NCBI GenBank assembly: GCA_016845345.1
Contig: JAERSV010000076.1
Span: forward strand, 1 to 61,967
DNA length: 61,967 bases
Direction of reading: 5' to 3'
Origin: Methanobacteriota archaeon
GTDB lineage: Archaea; Thermoplasmatota; Poseidoniia; Poseidoniales; Thalassarchaeaceae
Positions within the stretch are counted from its first letter, which is position 1. Each line of letters begins with the position of its first letter. The notes under the pieces are model-generated. The model had not been told where the DNA came from. It searched no databases and was given only the letters and a program-made list of their open reading frames with translations. The translations under genes were made by a program, and so were the position numbers. Positions 27,901 to 36,895 of the stretch are shown here, piece after piece.

Positions 27901-28553
27901 ACTCAGACGATTGTCCAGATACTCCTAGCCAATGGGTCTGGAATGTTTCTAATGGAACTCTTGGGTGTGCTTGGGAAGAGGAAGATGATGATGGTGATTT
28001 TGTCCAAAACGGGCTAGATAATTGTCCCGGTTCTGATGCTACAAAACCAGTCGACGAAAATGGTTGTACTGAGTGGCAGAAGGATGACGACTCTGATGGC
28101 GTAGTTAATGCTGATGACATATGTGCTGAAACAGCGAGTGGTGATACATTCATTGAAGCGACGGGTTGTTCTCATGAACAACGTCTCGCTGCAGGTGACA
28201 CAAATGCGATGCTCAAAGAATATGGTCTGATTCTTGGTGCTGTTGGCGCAGTACTCATTCTCGCAATTGTGTCTATGTTAATCATGATTGGCCGCCGTAA
28301 GAAAAATTCAGGAAACATGGATGCTTGGGATCAAGATTCTGCCCAGATTGCAGCCGGCGGATATGTGGCGGGTCAACCTGCCGAACCTGCGGCCGCACCA
28401 GTGGTTCAGGCGGGCCCACAAAGTGTCCCCTCTTATGCAGAATTACCAGCCGGTGGCAGTTATGTCACCGATGCCGCGGGTGGCACTTGGTATAATGCTC
28501 CAGATGGTGGTCAATGGGCAATGCAAGGAGATGGCTCCTTCATCAAGAATTGA
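24963..28553 (+). CDS. Giant TSP3-repeat surface protein B
   Basis: This 1196-residue paralog of protein A has the same order: signal peptide (1-35), propeller-like repeats such as AFIAKIDSSGNWGM and IFVAKMSSSGNWLWAE (about 60-510), TSP3 calcium-binding repeats (about 520-1060), a membrane helix (about 1086-1109), and a cytoplasmic tail. The tail is Pro/Ala/Gln-rich and ends with YVTDAAGGTWYNAPDGGQW, related to the tails of proteins A and C. The tandem arrangement suggests duplication. At the DNA level the repeats are GATGAT-rich. Role unknown, probably calcium-stabilised cell-surface binding. Confidence 0.85.
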   Translation: MNLNTRSDRPYSTWVILLVVTSLLAGSFSGMNAALVNSDIADLELESSNFASGKAAGDWVKIGESDTSGQFGGSPVTSTSYTDSNGNTYLTGFLIGDVKFGTNAISAGQDAFIAKIDSSGNWGMVETAGQYAGGGFSWGNDITVDSTGNIFITGFYAGNISFGNHQLRSTADSNGDDTNDIFVAKMSSSGNWLWAETAGGSYESDSGNAIAPDGTGGAYVAGAFNISGTWGINGYGTNGFTDAFVAKIDSNGSWGWVATGGGPGGDDASGVTVDSAGDLRVMGSFQGGSTQGAQFGSQTFNAVGSSDLFVSKMTNTGGWSWTQTAGAPSGSVVPWGFDTEGTDSYVGGLFQGTASFGSYSVTSAASSNNAFIAKIDGSGAWQWANASSGTGLHFIGSIDANPNGIAVSGGFSSGASTSATFGSTTLTGTYFEMLVGVLNPSGNWMWAKSGGSSGDDGYYNFGTGGVGWTPAGDVVAVGHFCQGMGSACTATYDGTAVSTTPGAYSTQLGLPPAVAIWKQASDADGDGYSDNSDNCPLIANAGQEDMDGDSIGDVCDPDADEDGILNDDDACDGPAVNWDASVWTDDIDMDGCRDIDEDFDDDEDGVLDTNDPCTGASFKLNWTSNVVNDNDMDGCNDNEEDDDDDNDGIDDTAGDDCPRNYANWGISDGSGGFNHNVSTDHDSDGCHDEVEDDDDDNDGVNDLDSLGAVLDRCPTGMLGWLSDPVGTDHDEDGCRDADEDWDDDNDGVDDVDSTDNILDLCSPGATGWLSDETTDRDGDGCRDLDEDDDDDGDGIIDTADGCFVQAGWISTPLTDHDGDGCRDMDEDDNDDNDPVYDASDACSKGEIGWTDTDFDGDGCRDETEDDDDDNDGICDTISSTVNVCSSGPDLCPETPQGENINGDGCGTFTQVDTDGDGIFDGMDLCDEIAAVEGFDTDSDGCTDDRDGDTFTDDIDVFPDDSSQWSDRDGDGRGDNPGQLNSDDCPDTPSQWVWNVSNGTLGCAWEEEDDDGDFVQNGLDNCPGSDATKPVDENGCTEWQKDDDSDGVVNADDICAETASGDTFIEATGCSHEQRLAAGDTNAMLKEYGLILGAVGAVLILAIVSMLIMIGRRKKNSGNMDAWDQDSAQIAAGGYVAGQPAEPAAAPVVQAGPQSVPSYAELPAGGSYVTDAAGGTWYNAPDGGQWAMQGDGSFIKN

Positions 28554-28595
28554 TACTTAATTGTAACATTTCAGGCTCTGCCGAAGCAGTTTTGC

Positions 28596-29435
28596 TCATT
28601 GGTTGGAAAGTGCTTCCTCAATGATTTCTTGAATAGATACCTCGGGCTTGTGCTCAATTCGTTGACTCATTTCCCAGCCATCAACAATCCCCCAGACTTC
28701 TTCACCTGGCTGGCTGTTGTATTGAGGCGATGCACCGGTTGCTTGTGATACGATTTCAGCCAACTCACTCATTCGAATTCCTTGGCCTCGCCCAACTGCA
28801 ACAGAACCACGAGTTGGTGGGGGATTATCTAAGACAGATTTTATCATAGAAGCTAGGTCCTTCACATGAATCACATCTTTTACTTCCTCACCAGTTCCTG
28901 GTACATTGAAGAACCCAAACATTGCTTCGCGGCACAAGTGGTGAACAACTCCATGCCCTTTGTTTTCTGATGGTGAAATCCCTTGGACATTGGCTGTTCT
29001 TATGATACTCACTGGATGTGTATCCATAGCATGTTCGAGTGCACTCTCCTCAACCCACAATTGCCCTTCGGCAGCAATATCACGTGGAGAAAGGGGTGAA
29101 TCTGAAGAATAATACTCATCTTCTCTTCGAGGGTTTGGGTGGACCCTAAGTGAGCCAACTAATACAAGGTGAATTCCTTGGTGTGATTGCACATTTTTCA
29201 GAATGACTCGTGCTTCATCTCGCATTAATCTCAGTACTTCTTGGTCTGACCTTTCCAAACTTTGGTCGGGTGAATGACCGTTTAGATGAACAATGGCATT
29301 ACAAGAGGCTAAAATGGCTGGTAGCATGTTTTCATCAGACAAAATGTCAGGAGTCAATAATTGGCAATCATCGCCAAGTTCCTGTTTGAGGTAATGGGCG
29401 ATGAAACCCTCATCCCCACTTATTGCTACCCGCAT
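28596..29435 (-). CDS. NAD-dependent epimerase/dehydratase-like protein (degenerate)
   Basis: The protein begins MRVAISGDEGFIAHYL, an extended-SDR Rossmann start whose usual GxxGxxG is GDEGFIA here. It continues with IVHLNGH and an HVKDLASMI segment typical of sugar-nucleotide epimerases. The catalytic YxxxK is not evident; the expected place reads SPRDIAAEGQLW, so activity is uncertain. The ATG at 29435 with gggag upstream is preferred over the 9-codon extension from 29462. It is divergent from a glycosyltransferase, suggesting a role in surface glycan synthesis. Confidence 0.75.
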   Translation of the reverse strand: MRVAISGDEGFIAHYLKQELGDDCQLLTPDILSDENMLPAILASCNAIVHLNGHSPDQSLERSDQEVLRLMRDEARVILKNVQSHQGIHLVLVGSLRVHPNPRREDEYYSSDSPLSPRDIAAEGQLWVEESALEHAMDTHPVSIIRTANVQGISPSENKGHGVVHHLCREAMFGFFNVPGTGEEVKDVIHVKDLASMIKSVLDNPPPTRGSVAVGRGQGIRMSELAEIVSQATGASPQYNSQPGEEVWGIVDGWEMSQRIEHKPEVSIQEIIEEALSNQ

Positions 29436-29531
29436 ATGTCTCCCGTGGTAATTACAATGCACACATCATCTATGACTGTGCCGGTATAATTCGTCGTAGT
29501 ATTCATCACGCGCCCGCGTTTGGGATGTGTT

Positions 29532-30644
29532 ATGGTAAGGGTTGTGGCTGTTGTTTCTAACGGCTGTAATCCTGACCCTCGGGTCTTACGAGAGGCAGGC
29601 TGGTTGGTGGAAGCAGGACATGATGTTACCATTCATGCATTTGATAGATTACAAGAACTCCCCGAGCAAGAAGTGGTTGATGGAATTACCATCATTCGTC
29701 ATCGAGTAGGATATACTCCTTATGGTGGCACTTTGTCAACAGTACGAGGATTACGAAAATACCGTAACACAGTCATCAAGGATATCCGTGAATCTAATCG
29801 TAAAAATGATAGCAGCGTTGATTTAATTCATTGTCATGATGCTGACACTCTTTCGGTTGGGTTAGCAATTTCAGGAGCCAAGGTACTTTTTGATATGCAC
29901 GATTTACACCATTCTTGGGTGTTGATGCCAAATCCTCGTTCTATTGTTCGGAAAATAGTTTCATCTCGGTATAGGAAGAATATGCTGAAAGATTCTGCTA
30001 AAGTAGATGCTGTTGTGACATCTTCTACCGGATTCCAGTCGTGGCTGAGCAATCATGGGATTGATTCAATCGTAGTTGAAAATAGACCTTTTATGAAAAA
30101 AATATTAGCCCCCGCTTCAGATTTCACCGTAGGTTATCTTGGACGCGTTAGGGAAATAGAATCGTTTGAATTATTGCTTCAAGCAGTAAAGTTGATTCCT
30201 GAGGAAAACCGTCCTCGCTTATTGATTGCAGGTGATGGTAACGCCGCAGTCCAAGTCGCTGAGATGGTGCGGGTTGGGCAGAGTGAAGGATGGTTAGAGG
30301 CAGAGGTGTTTGGTGCTTTTGACAGCAATCAAATGGCAGAAATGATGCAGGAGGTTTCGGTAATGTATGCTCTATATCCGCCGTTTAGAGGGAACATAAT
30401 GGATGGCGCGATTCCAGTAAAAATGTTTGATGCGGCATCATTCGGGAGACCTAGTGTGGTGAATGCCGGATGCCATATGGCAGAGATTTGTGAATCAGAG
30501 GGTCTTGGACTCGCAACTGAATGGGCTGACGCGCAAGGGCTTGCAGATTCTTTGGTTAAGGTAAACGGTATGACCGTACAACTGTCTCGCGGGGAAGAAG
30601 AAGAGAAAAACAGGTTTATCGGTCTTGTAGAACGGCTGTTCTGA
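29532..30644 (+). CDS. Glycosyltransferase, GT4/GT-B type
   Basis: The protein begins MVRVVAVVSNGCNPDPRVLREA, a start typical of GT4 sugar transferases, with IHCHDADTLSVGL in the N-terminal half and FTVGYLGRVREIESFELLLQA plus PRLLIAGDG in the nucleotide-sugar-binding half. The usual donor-binding EGFG-type motif is weak; AIPVKMFDAASFGRPSVV serves the same place. An in-frame ATG at 29520 adds four residues; the one at 29532 is preferred. With the neighbouring epimerase-like and UDP-sugar dehydrogenase genes it may glycosylate the many N-x-T-rich surface proteins. The acceptor is unknown. Confidence 0.87.
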   Translation: MVRVVAVVSNGCNPDPRVLREAGWLVEAGHDVTIHAFDRLQELPEQEVVDGITIIRHRVGYTPYGGTLSTVRGLRKYRNTVIKDIRESNRKNDSSVDLIHCHDADTLSVGLAISGAKVLFDMHDLHHSWVLMPNPRSIVRKIVSSRYRKNMLKDSAKVDAVVTSSTGFQSWLSNHGIDSIVVENRPFMKKILAPASDFTVGYLGRVREIESFELLLQAVKLIPEENRPRLLIAGDGNAAVQVAEMVRVGQSEGWLEAEVFGAFDSNQMAEMMQEVSVMYALYPPFRGNIMDGAIPVKMFDAASFGRPSVVNAGCHMAEICESEGLGLATEWADAQGLADSLVKVNGMTVQLSRGEEEEKNRFIGLVERLF

Positions 30645-30680
30645 GTCTTGTCGCAATAATGTCAAAAGTAGAATTTTCTA

Positions 30681-32339
30681 CTAAAAAATACGTCTTCGAC
30701 TTAGGTACAGTAAGGCGCCTATGAACGAGATGACTATCAGAGGACTTGTGAATCCAGAAATTCCATCACTTTCTTCATTTTTCAAATCAGGCTCAGGTTC
30801 TGAAACAGGATTTTCGTCATCGGTATTATTTCCATATTCATATCCCGGTGGTGGTAAATTGTCGTTAATTTCATCGAGTGCATCACATATTCCATCCTCA
30901 TCTGTATCGGATGGAACAGAATTCCAATCTGTGGAATTTGTGCCACAGTCTGTTTCTGCAATGTCACCCCACCCATCATTATCGTCATCAGAGTCAAGAA
31001 CATCACAAATTCCATCGGAATCAGTGTCCAATGGTGTTGAATAGGCATTAGTTGAGTTTGTGCCACAGTTAATTTCGGCTGTGTCGTTCCAACCATCATT
31101 GTCGTCATCGACGTCAGAATTATCACCAATGCCATCATTGTCTGTGTCAATGTGCTCATTTTCATCTACAGGAAATGCATCGATATCATCTGTGAAACCA
31201 TCTCCATCTGTATCAAGTTGTGAGGAGCCACATCCATCATCGTTTACATTGGCAGAAATGGGGGTTTCGGGGCAGAGGTCATCGGCATCATTGACTCCAT
31301 CTTCATCTCCATCAAGTTGGGACGAAGCGCATCCATCTCCATCAACCGCTTCTCCAGCTGGGGTGTTTGCACATGAATCAGTTTCATCGGGAACCCCATC
31401 ATCATCGGCATCTGGAGCATCTACTGCAACAACTGTAATTTCTTGACTAGATTGCGGTGATCCAATGTTTTCACCATCATTAGGAGTGGCAGTACAAGAC
31501 ACCACATCATCTGCGTTGAAAGGCCCCGATGATTCAGCCGTCTCTTGCTGGACTACACCATTGACTTTCCATTCGTATTGATAACTTTCAGCATCACCGT
31601 CATCATCATTCCAGCCAGATGCACTGCATAACGCAATAGTTTCATTATTCAGAGTAGGAGGTGTAATTGTGGCTGATGTAATGGTCGGAAGACTGTTTGA
31701 GATTGTGATGGTATTAGAAATCGTCGTATTTCCATTAACATTTCCATCATTTGGTGTGACTTCAACTTGGATTTGGTCCCCCTTATCAAACCAAGAAGAA
31801 CCATCGAGTGTATTCCCTGTTTCACTCATGAAATTGCCATTTTTTATCCATGAATAACTGAGGGTTACAGGATCTCCATCAGCGTCTGAAGTAGTTGCTG
31901 ATACTGATATGATGTCATTCGTCATCACTGGATTGGGCGAGAGCGTCACACCGGACACTTCAGGGGCATTATTGCTGTCTGGCCCAACCACGGTCAATGT
32001 AGCAGTCATTGAGGTGTGGAAATCACATTGATAATCGTAAGTCCCCATTGTGGTGAAGGTGAAGTCAAATGTGCCTCCTCCCGATATTGTCCCTGAATCA
32101 AAAGAGGCAGGCCCACTTGTGGAAGTCGCGGTATGTGCCGCGCCATCATTATTAGTCCAAGTTACGGTATCCCCCGAATGGACCGTGAGGTTTGAAGAAG
32201 GGTCGAAGGAGAATCCCTGTATGTTTACTGAGGGAGTATGTTTAGACTCACTTGCCTCTGTAATTGTAGTAAAAGCACTGAGACTTGAAAGAAAAAACAA
32301 AAACACAACTGACAACACACACACTCGAATACGAACCAT
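30681..32339 (-). CDS. Cupredoxin-TSP3 surface protein with C-terminal sorting-like tail
   Basis: A signal peptide (about 1-29) is followed by a plastocyanin-like cupredoxin domain (about 38-118) with copper ligands His69 (AAHTAT), Cys105, His108 and Met111 (QCDFHTSM). Ig-like segments (about 120-310) and TSP3 repeats (about 315-500) come next. The end is GFTSPLIVISFIGALLYL followed by SRRRIF: a short motif, one helix and an arginine cluster, the three-part form of archaeal C-terminal sorting signals (PGF-CTERM-like), though not the classic motif. It may bind copper or carry electrons at the surface. The TATA box implies a leaderless start at 32339. Confidence 0.85.
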   Translation of the reverse strand: MVRIRVCVLSVVFLFFLSSLSAFTTITEASESKHTPSVNIQGFSFDPSSNLTVHSGDTVTWTNNDGAAHTATSTSGPASFDSGTISGGGTFDFTFTTMGTYDYQCDFHTSMTATLTVVGPDSNNAPEVSGVTLSPNPVMTNDIISVSATTSDADGDPVTLSYSWIKNGNFMSETGNTLDGSSWFDKGDQIQVEVTPNDGNVNGNTTISNTITISNSLPTITSATITPPTLNNETIALCSASGWNDDDGDAESYQYEWKVNGVVQQETAESSGPFNADDVVSCTATPNDGENIGSPQSSQEITVVAVDAPDADDDGVPDETDSCANTPAGEAVDGDGCASSQLDGDEDGVNDADDLCPETPISANVNDDGCGSSQLDTDGDGFTDDIDAFPVDENEHIDTDNDGIGDNSDVDDDNDGWNDTAEINCGTNSTNAYSTPLDTDSDGICDVLDSDDDNDGWGDIAETDCGTNSTDWNSVPSDTDEDGICDALDEINDNLPPPGYEYGNNTDDENPVSEPEPDLKNEESDGISGFTSPLIVISFIGALLYLSRRRIF

Positions 32340-32362
32340 TCAACTCTACCCGTTTTCTAAGA

Positions 32363-32370
32363 CATATAGT
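32363..32370 (-). promoter_or_regulatory. TATA box of cupredoxin-TSP3 gene
   Basis: Minus-strand actatatg lies 24-31 nt upstream of the ATG at 32339, extended by tatact before it. This is the best-formed TATA box on this divergent spacer; the rest of 32371-32542 shows no clear element. Confidence 0.6.
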
Positions 32371-32542
32371 ATATCACATAACTATTTTCCATGCTCGTAA
32401 TAATATGAAAATCTCGGCAGTTCTCTAAATTAATGGGGTCATTATTTGGCTATTCTGAACGATTGAAAAAGACAAATCCATGGCTTTTGTTTGAAGTTGT
32501 TCTTAGTAGGGTTCAAATGCTGTCTTCACAGGGGTTGAATTA

Positions 32543-33895
32543 ATGGGGTGGGATTCATCTTTTCCACAGCGTCTTGAATCGAGAGATTTGACTATCGGGG
32601 TCATTGGCCTTGGATACGTTGGTTTGCCAACTGCCCTCGGCTTTTTAGACGCTGGATTTAGGGTTAGAGGAGTTGATGTCACTAGTCGCGTAATTGATGC
32701 TTTACTAGCGGGTCAAAACCCAGGTGATGACCCGCAACACGACGATTTGATTCCATCATCACAAAGTGATTTTTGGCGGATTTCAACAGATTCAAGTGAA
32801 TTAGTACCAGATTGCGATGTAATTTTGGTCACAGTTCCAACCCCGGTAACTGAGAGTCGTCTTCCTGATTTGACCTATGTTTCTTCAGCAGGTTCAGCAG
32901 TATTTTCTTCCATTGCAAAAGGAAGTGGCACAATCGTAGTCTTGGAATCAACTGTTTATCCTGGAGTTACTCGTGAGGTGTGGGCTCCTCTTTTGGAGGC
33001 GTCAGGTCTTGTGGAAGGTGAGGATGTTCACCTTGCTTACTGCCCAGAAAGATTTGTCCCTGGTGATTCTGATCACGGGGTTCGCCAAGTGGCTCGAGTG
33101 GTGGGCTCGCCAGATGAGATTGTCGGGTCAAACCTTGCTGACTTGTATGATACACTTACCTCTGGAGGAGTGACTTATGTCGGAGCATTGGAAGTTGCCG
33201 AGGCTTCTAAGGTTGTAGAAAACGTACAACGCGACCTTAACATTGCTCTTGTCAACGAATTAGCAAGAATTTTCCCAGTGCTCGGTATTGATGTGGAGCA
33301 AGTATTGGATGCTGCTGCAACTAAGTGGAATTTCCACAGATACCGGCCTGGAGTCGGTGTTGGTGGACATTGTATTCCTGTTGACCCTTACTATCTGATT
33401 GAGAAAGCCAAGAAGTCAGGTGCTCCAGTTGAACTGATAACTTCTGCAAGGGAAGTCAACAGTTCAATGCCTAAGAATGTAGCCGGTGATGTTTCTGCTA
33501 TACTTGAGCGTCAAGATATTCCAATGTCAACTGCTAATGTTTTGCTTCTTGGCTGGTCGTACAAGCCGGGGATTGGAGACCCTCGAGAGACGCCAGCTGA
33601 ACCATTGGCAGAAGCACTTGTTGGCATGGGTTGTAATGTTCAAACCTTTGACCCATTAGTTGATGACCGTTTATTTCCAAAGGAGTTAGCAACTTTAGTT
33701 AGGAGCGAAAGCGAGATTTCTCCCTTTGACATTGCTATCCTTGTGACAGCCCACGATGAAGTAATGGAATTGGATTGGCAAGCCCTTACAGAAAAAGCAA
33801 ATCATTCACTAATTTATGACGGTAGGCGTGTACTAGATGTTGACATGCTTGAATCTCATGGATGGAATGTGTACTTGCTTGGCGCGCCTGTTTAA
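32543..33895 (+). CDS. UDP-sugar 6-dehydrogenase (UDP-ManNAc/GlcNAc dehydrogenase type)
   Basis: This NAD-dependent four-electron dehydrogenase oxidises the C6 hydroxyl of a UDP-sugar to a carboxylate. It has the Rossmann motif GVIGLGYVGLP (19-29), ESTVYPGVT (135-143), Lys223 in EASKVVENVQRD, and nucleophile Cys277 in GVGGHCIPVDP. These segments fit the WecC/TviB branch (UDP-N-acetylhexosamines) better than UDP-glucose dehydrogenase. At 450 residues it is normal in length. An aggggt about 10 nt before the ATG may serve as Shine-Dalgarno. It likely supplies uronic acids for surface glycans. Confidence 0.92.
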   Translation: MGWDSSFPQRLESRDLTIGVIGLGYVGLPTALGFLDAGFRVRGVDVTSRVIDALLAGQNPGDDPQHDDLIPSSQSDFWRISTDSSELVPDCDVILVTVPTPVTESRLPDLTYVSSAGSAVFSSIAKGSGTIVVLESTVYPGVTREVWAPLLEASGLVEGEDVHLAYCPERFVPGDSDHGVRQVARVVGSPDEIVGSNLADLYDTLTSGGVTYVGALEVAEASKVVENVQRDLNIALVNELARIFPVLGIDVEQVLDAAATKWNFHRYRPGVGVGGHCIPVDPYYLIEKAKKSGAPVELITSAREVNSSMPKNVAGDVSAILERQDIPMSTANVLLLGWSYKPGIGDPRETPAEPLAEALVGMGCNVQTFDPLVDDRLFPKELATLVRSESEISPFDIAILVTAHDEVMELDWQALTEKANHSLIYDGRRVLDVDMLESHGWNVYLLGAPV

Positions 33896-33972
33896 TTCGT
33901 TTTGCGAACTGTATCTTGCGTGGTGAAGGTTCATGTTCTGTATGGGTTCACGAACAGTTGCGGTGAGTTGCC

Positions 33973-35355
33973 ATGGTTGACCATTTGCCGAATCTTGGGC
34001 GCGAAGCGATAATGCTCAAGGAAATGGGTTTATCCTCAATAGATGAACTATTTTCTGACATTCCTCAGGATGTTAGAAGAGATACGCCTCTGAATTTACC
34101 TGCTCCACAGACTGAGGAAGAAATCATCGCTGATGCGAATAGGTTACTTGGAGCAAATGTTGCGATAAATAGCCGACCAAATTTTCTCGGGGCTGGATTG
34201 TACGAGAATTACGTGCCTTCGATGGTTGCAGCAATGGCAACTCGTGGTGAATTTCTAACTGCTTACACGCCTTATCAACCAGAAGTCTCTCAAGGAATGT
34301 TACAGGCATTATGGGAATTCCAAACAATGGTTTCAGAATTAGTAGCACTGCCAGTTTCTAATGTTAGTATGTACGATGCTTCAACTGCTGCTGCTGAGGC
34401 GCTAAACTGTGCTGTAAGAGTGCACAACAAAAAAGCGACTCAAAAGAATGTGGTTTACGTAATTGAGTGGCTTCCTGAGCATCGATTATCAGTGATTGAG
34501 AATTATTCTTGTGGTGCTGATGTAGAAATCCGCACTCTCAAATTTGATGAAAACGGTAAGGTTGACTTGAAGTCGGCTGAGTCTGCTCATGGTTGTTGTG
34601 CAGTTTATGTGGAACAACCAAATCCGTTTGGGGTGATTGACGAAAATTTGGTAGAACTGAAACAAATAATTGGCGAAAATACAGCCTTGGTTGTGGGTGT
34701 GAATGCTACATCTTTAGGTGTATTAGAAGCACCTGGTAATTGGGGTGCTGATATTGTTGTTGCCGAGGGTCAACCATTTGGAATTGGTGCTACAGCGGGT
34801 GGGCCTATTTACGGGATTTACGCCTGTACTGAGAAGTATCTTCGACAGATGCCTGGCCGCATTGTTGGAAAGACTTTTGATGACAAAGGGAAAGATGCTT
34901 TCACCCTCACGCTTTCAACTCGAGAACAGCATATTAGGCGCCACAAAGCGACTAGTAACATCTGCTCAAATGAGACGCTAATTGCTCTGATGGGGGGGAT
35001 TCACATGGCCCTCTTAGGTCCTAAGGGTTTACAGAAATTGGCTCTGAGAAACGCTGCCGCTTGCCAAGTTACAATGTCGGGTATTCTTGCTATCGAGGGG
35101 GTTAACTTACTATTCGAAAATGGTACTGCGTACAACGAATTCACAGTTGTTTTACCGGGCTCTGCTAAAAGTGCGTTAGACCAACTTGACAGGTTGGGCG
35201 TGACAGCAGGGCTTGCCCTTTGTGATGTTATGAAAGGAGCCGAGGAAACTTGGTTACACATCACGGCGACTGACCAAACGACTGGTGAAGATGTGAATGC
35301 AATTGTAAGCGGTTTGAAGTCTTGGGTTTCATCACTAAATGAGGTGGAATCATGA
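33973..35355 (+). CDS. gcvPA: Glycine dehydrogenase (decarboxylating) subunit 1
   Basis: This is the N-terminal half-enzyme of the split P protein, which with GcvPB decarboxylates glycine and loads aminomethyl on the H protein. It shows NFLGAGLYENYVPS, TAYTPYQPEVSQG and NVSMYDASTAAAEA typical of the subunit, and lacks a PLP lysine as expected. It is 460 residues, normal for the split form. It overlaps gcvPB by 4 nt (ATGA), so expression is coupled. Confidence 0.95.
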   Translation: MVDHLPNLGREAIMLKEMGLSSIDELFSDIPQDVRRDTPLNLPAPQTEEEIIADANRLLGANVAINSRPNFLGAGLYENYVPSMVAAMATRGEFLTAYTPYQPEVSQGMLQALWEFQTMVSELVALPVSNVSMYDASTAAAEALNCAVRVHNKKATQKNVVYVIEWLPEHRLSVIENYSCGADVEIRTLKFDENGKVDLKSAESAHGCCAVYVEQPNPFGVIDENLVELKQIIGENTALVVGVNATSLGVLEAPGNWGADIVVAEGQPFGIGATAGGPIYGIYACTEKYLRQMPGRIVGKTFDDKGKDAFTLTLSTREQHIRRHKATSNICSNETLIALMGGIHMALLGPKGLQKLALRNAAACQVTMSGILAIEGVNLLFENGTAYNEFTVVLPGSAKSALDQLDRLGVTAGLALCDVMKGAEETWLHITATDQTTGEDVNAIVSGLKSWVSSLNEVES

Positions 35356-36842
35356 GTGATTTATTTGCCTTTGATGGGGCGCTCGATGCTGGATATGCAC
35401 AGCCAGCCCCATTACTTTCTGAAGAGGAAGCAAGGGGTGGAATCCCTGAATCAATGAGGCGTCAATCATTGCCTCGCTGGCCCCGCGCTAGCGAGCCTGA
35501 ATTAGTACGCCATTACACATGGCTTTCACACCGTAATTTCGGGATAGATACTGGATTTTATCCACTTGGGTCATGCACGATGAAACACAATCCGAGAGTT
35601 AATGAAAAAATTGTTCAAATGGCTGGTATGAATGACCTTCATCCACTTGCGCCCGAATCCCATTTACAGGGATTGATGGCGATATTTTATGAGATGCAAG
35701 AAATGCTTTCTCATTGCGCTGGAATGGATTCAGTAACCCTTCAACCCGTTGCAGGGGCGCAGGGTGAATTTGCAGCAATCCGATGCATTCAAGAATATCA
35801 TAGAAGCAATGGCCAAGGAAACCGCGACAAAGTCATCGTCCCAGATTCGGCTCATGGCACGAATCCAGCATCAGCGGCCATGTGTGGATACCAAATTATA
35901 GAAATCCCTAGTAATGAAAATGGTCGGCTTGACCTTGATGCATTACGTGCTGTCGTAGGCGACGATACTGCGGCAATGATGGTGACAAATCCAAGCACTT
36001 TGGGAATTTTTGAGCCTGAAATTGCCGAAGCAGCCGAGATTGTCCACAGTTGTGGAGGACAGATGTATTATGATGGTGCAAACTTCAATGCAATCCTAGG
36101 AAAAACTTCACCGGGATTGATGGGATTCGACGCGGTGCACTACAATCTCCACAAGACATTCTCTCAACCACATGGGGGAGGAGGTCCGGGCTCTGGCCCA
36201 ATAGGTGTGAAGAGTCACTTAGCACAATTTTTACCAAAACCTCTGGTTGTTCGAAAAGAGGATGAACAGGGAATAGACGGTTGGGCATATTCTTGGGAAG
36301 ACCCAGTGAACAGCATAGGTAAGGTACAGCAGTGGCACGGAAACTCAGGAGCAGTAGTTCGCGCATGGGCCTTTTATCGTCGTTATGGCAGAGATCTTGA
36401 GAAGATGAGTGAGCACGCTGTTTTGAATGCAAATTATTTGCGGTACCGTCTATTAAATCCTAGTGCTGAGAAAGCGAGTAAAATTCCTGCGATGCCAATT
36501 GATGGTGCTCCAGCAAGGGTTGTAAAACATGAATTTACCCTAAGCATGACACCTGTGAAAGACGCCACAGGTGTTAGTGGCAAGGATGTTGCAAAGCGAT
36601 TATTGGATTATGGATACATGGCCCCAACCCTGTATTTCCCAATGATTGTTCCAGAATGTTTGATGATTGAGCCAACAGAAACTGAAAGCAAAGAAGTCCT
36701 TGATAAATTCGCGGAAGATTTCTTGACGATATTGGCAGAAGACCCTGAAATCATCAAAACTGCACCGCACACAACCGATGTTGGCAGGGTCGATGAAGTG
36801 TGGGCGGCGAGAAATCTTGTGCTCAGATATCCGATGGATTAG
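35352..36842 (+). CDS. gcvPB: Glycine dehydrogenase (decarboxylating) subunit 2
   Basis: This is the PLP-bearing half of the split P protein. The PLP lysine is Lys268 in HYNLHKTFSQPHGGGGPG, and FYPLGSCTMKHNPR (70-83) and DSAHGTNPASAAM (165-177) are family hallmarks. It has 496 residues. The Shine-Dalgarno gaggtgga lies in the end of gcvPA. GcvH and the lipoamide dehydrogenase are not in the window; GcvT is 14 kb upstream. The tandem repeat region begins 8 nt after its stop. Confidence 0.96.
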   Translation: MSDLFAFDGALDAGYAQPAPLLSEEEARGGIPESMRRQSLPRWPRASEPELVRHYTWLSHRNFGIDTGFYPLGSCTMKHNPRVNEKIVQMAGMNDLHPLAPESHLQGLMAIFYEMQEMLSHCAGMDSVTLQPVAGAQGEFAAIRCIQEYHRSNGQGNRDKVIVPDSAHGTNPASAAMCGYQIIEIPSNENGRLDLDALRAVVGDDTAAMMVTNPSTLGIFEPEIAEAAEIVHSCGGQMYYDGANFNAILGKTSPGLMGFDAVHYNLHKTFSQPHGGGGPGSGPIGVKSHLAQFLPKPLVVRKEDEQGIDGWAYSWEDPVNSIGKVQQWHGNSGAVVRAWAFYRRYGRDLEKMSEHAVLNANYLRYRLLNPSAEKASKIPAMPIDGAPARVVKHEFTLSMTPVKDATGVSGKDVAKRLLDYGYMAPTLYFPMIVPECLMIEPTETESKEVLDKFAEDFLTILAEDPEIIKTAPHTTDVGRVDEVWAARNLVLRYPMD

Positions 36843-36895
36843 GATTCCAGCAGAGATTTCATTGGATTTTACTTGGCCCACGTACCGTGGGCATA

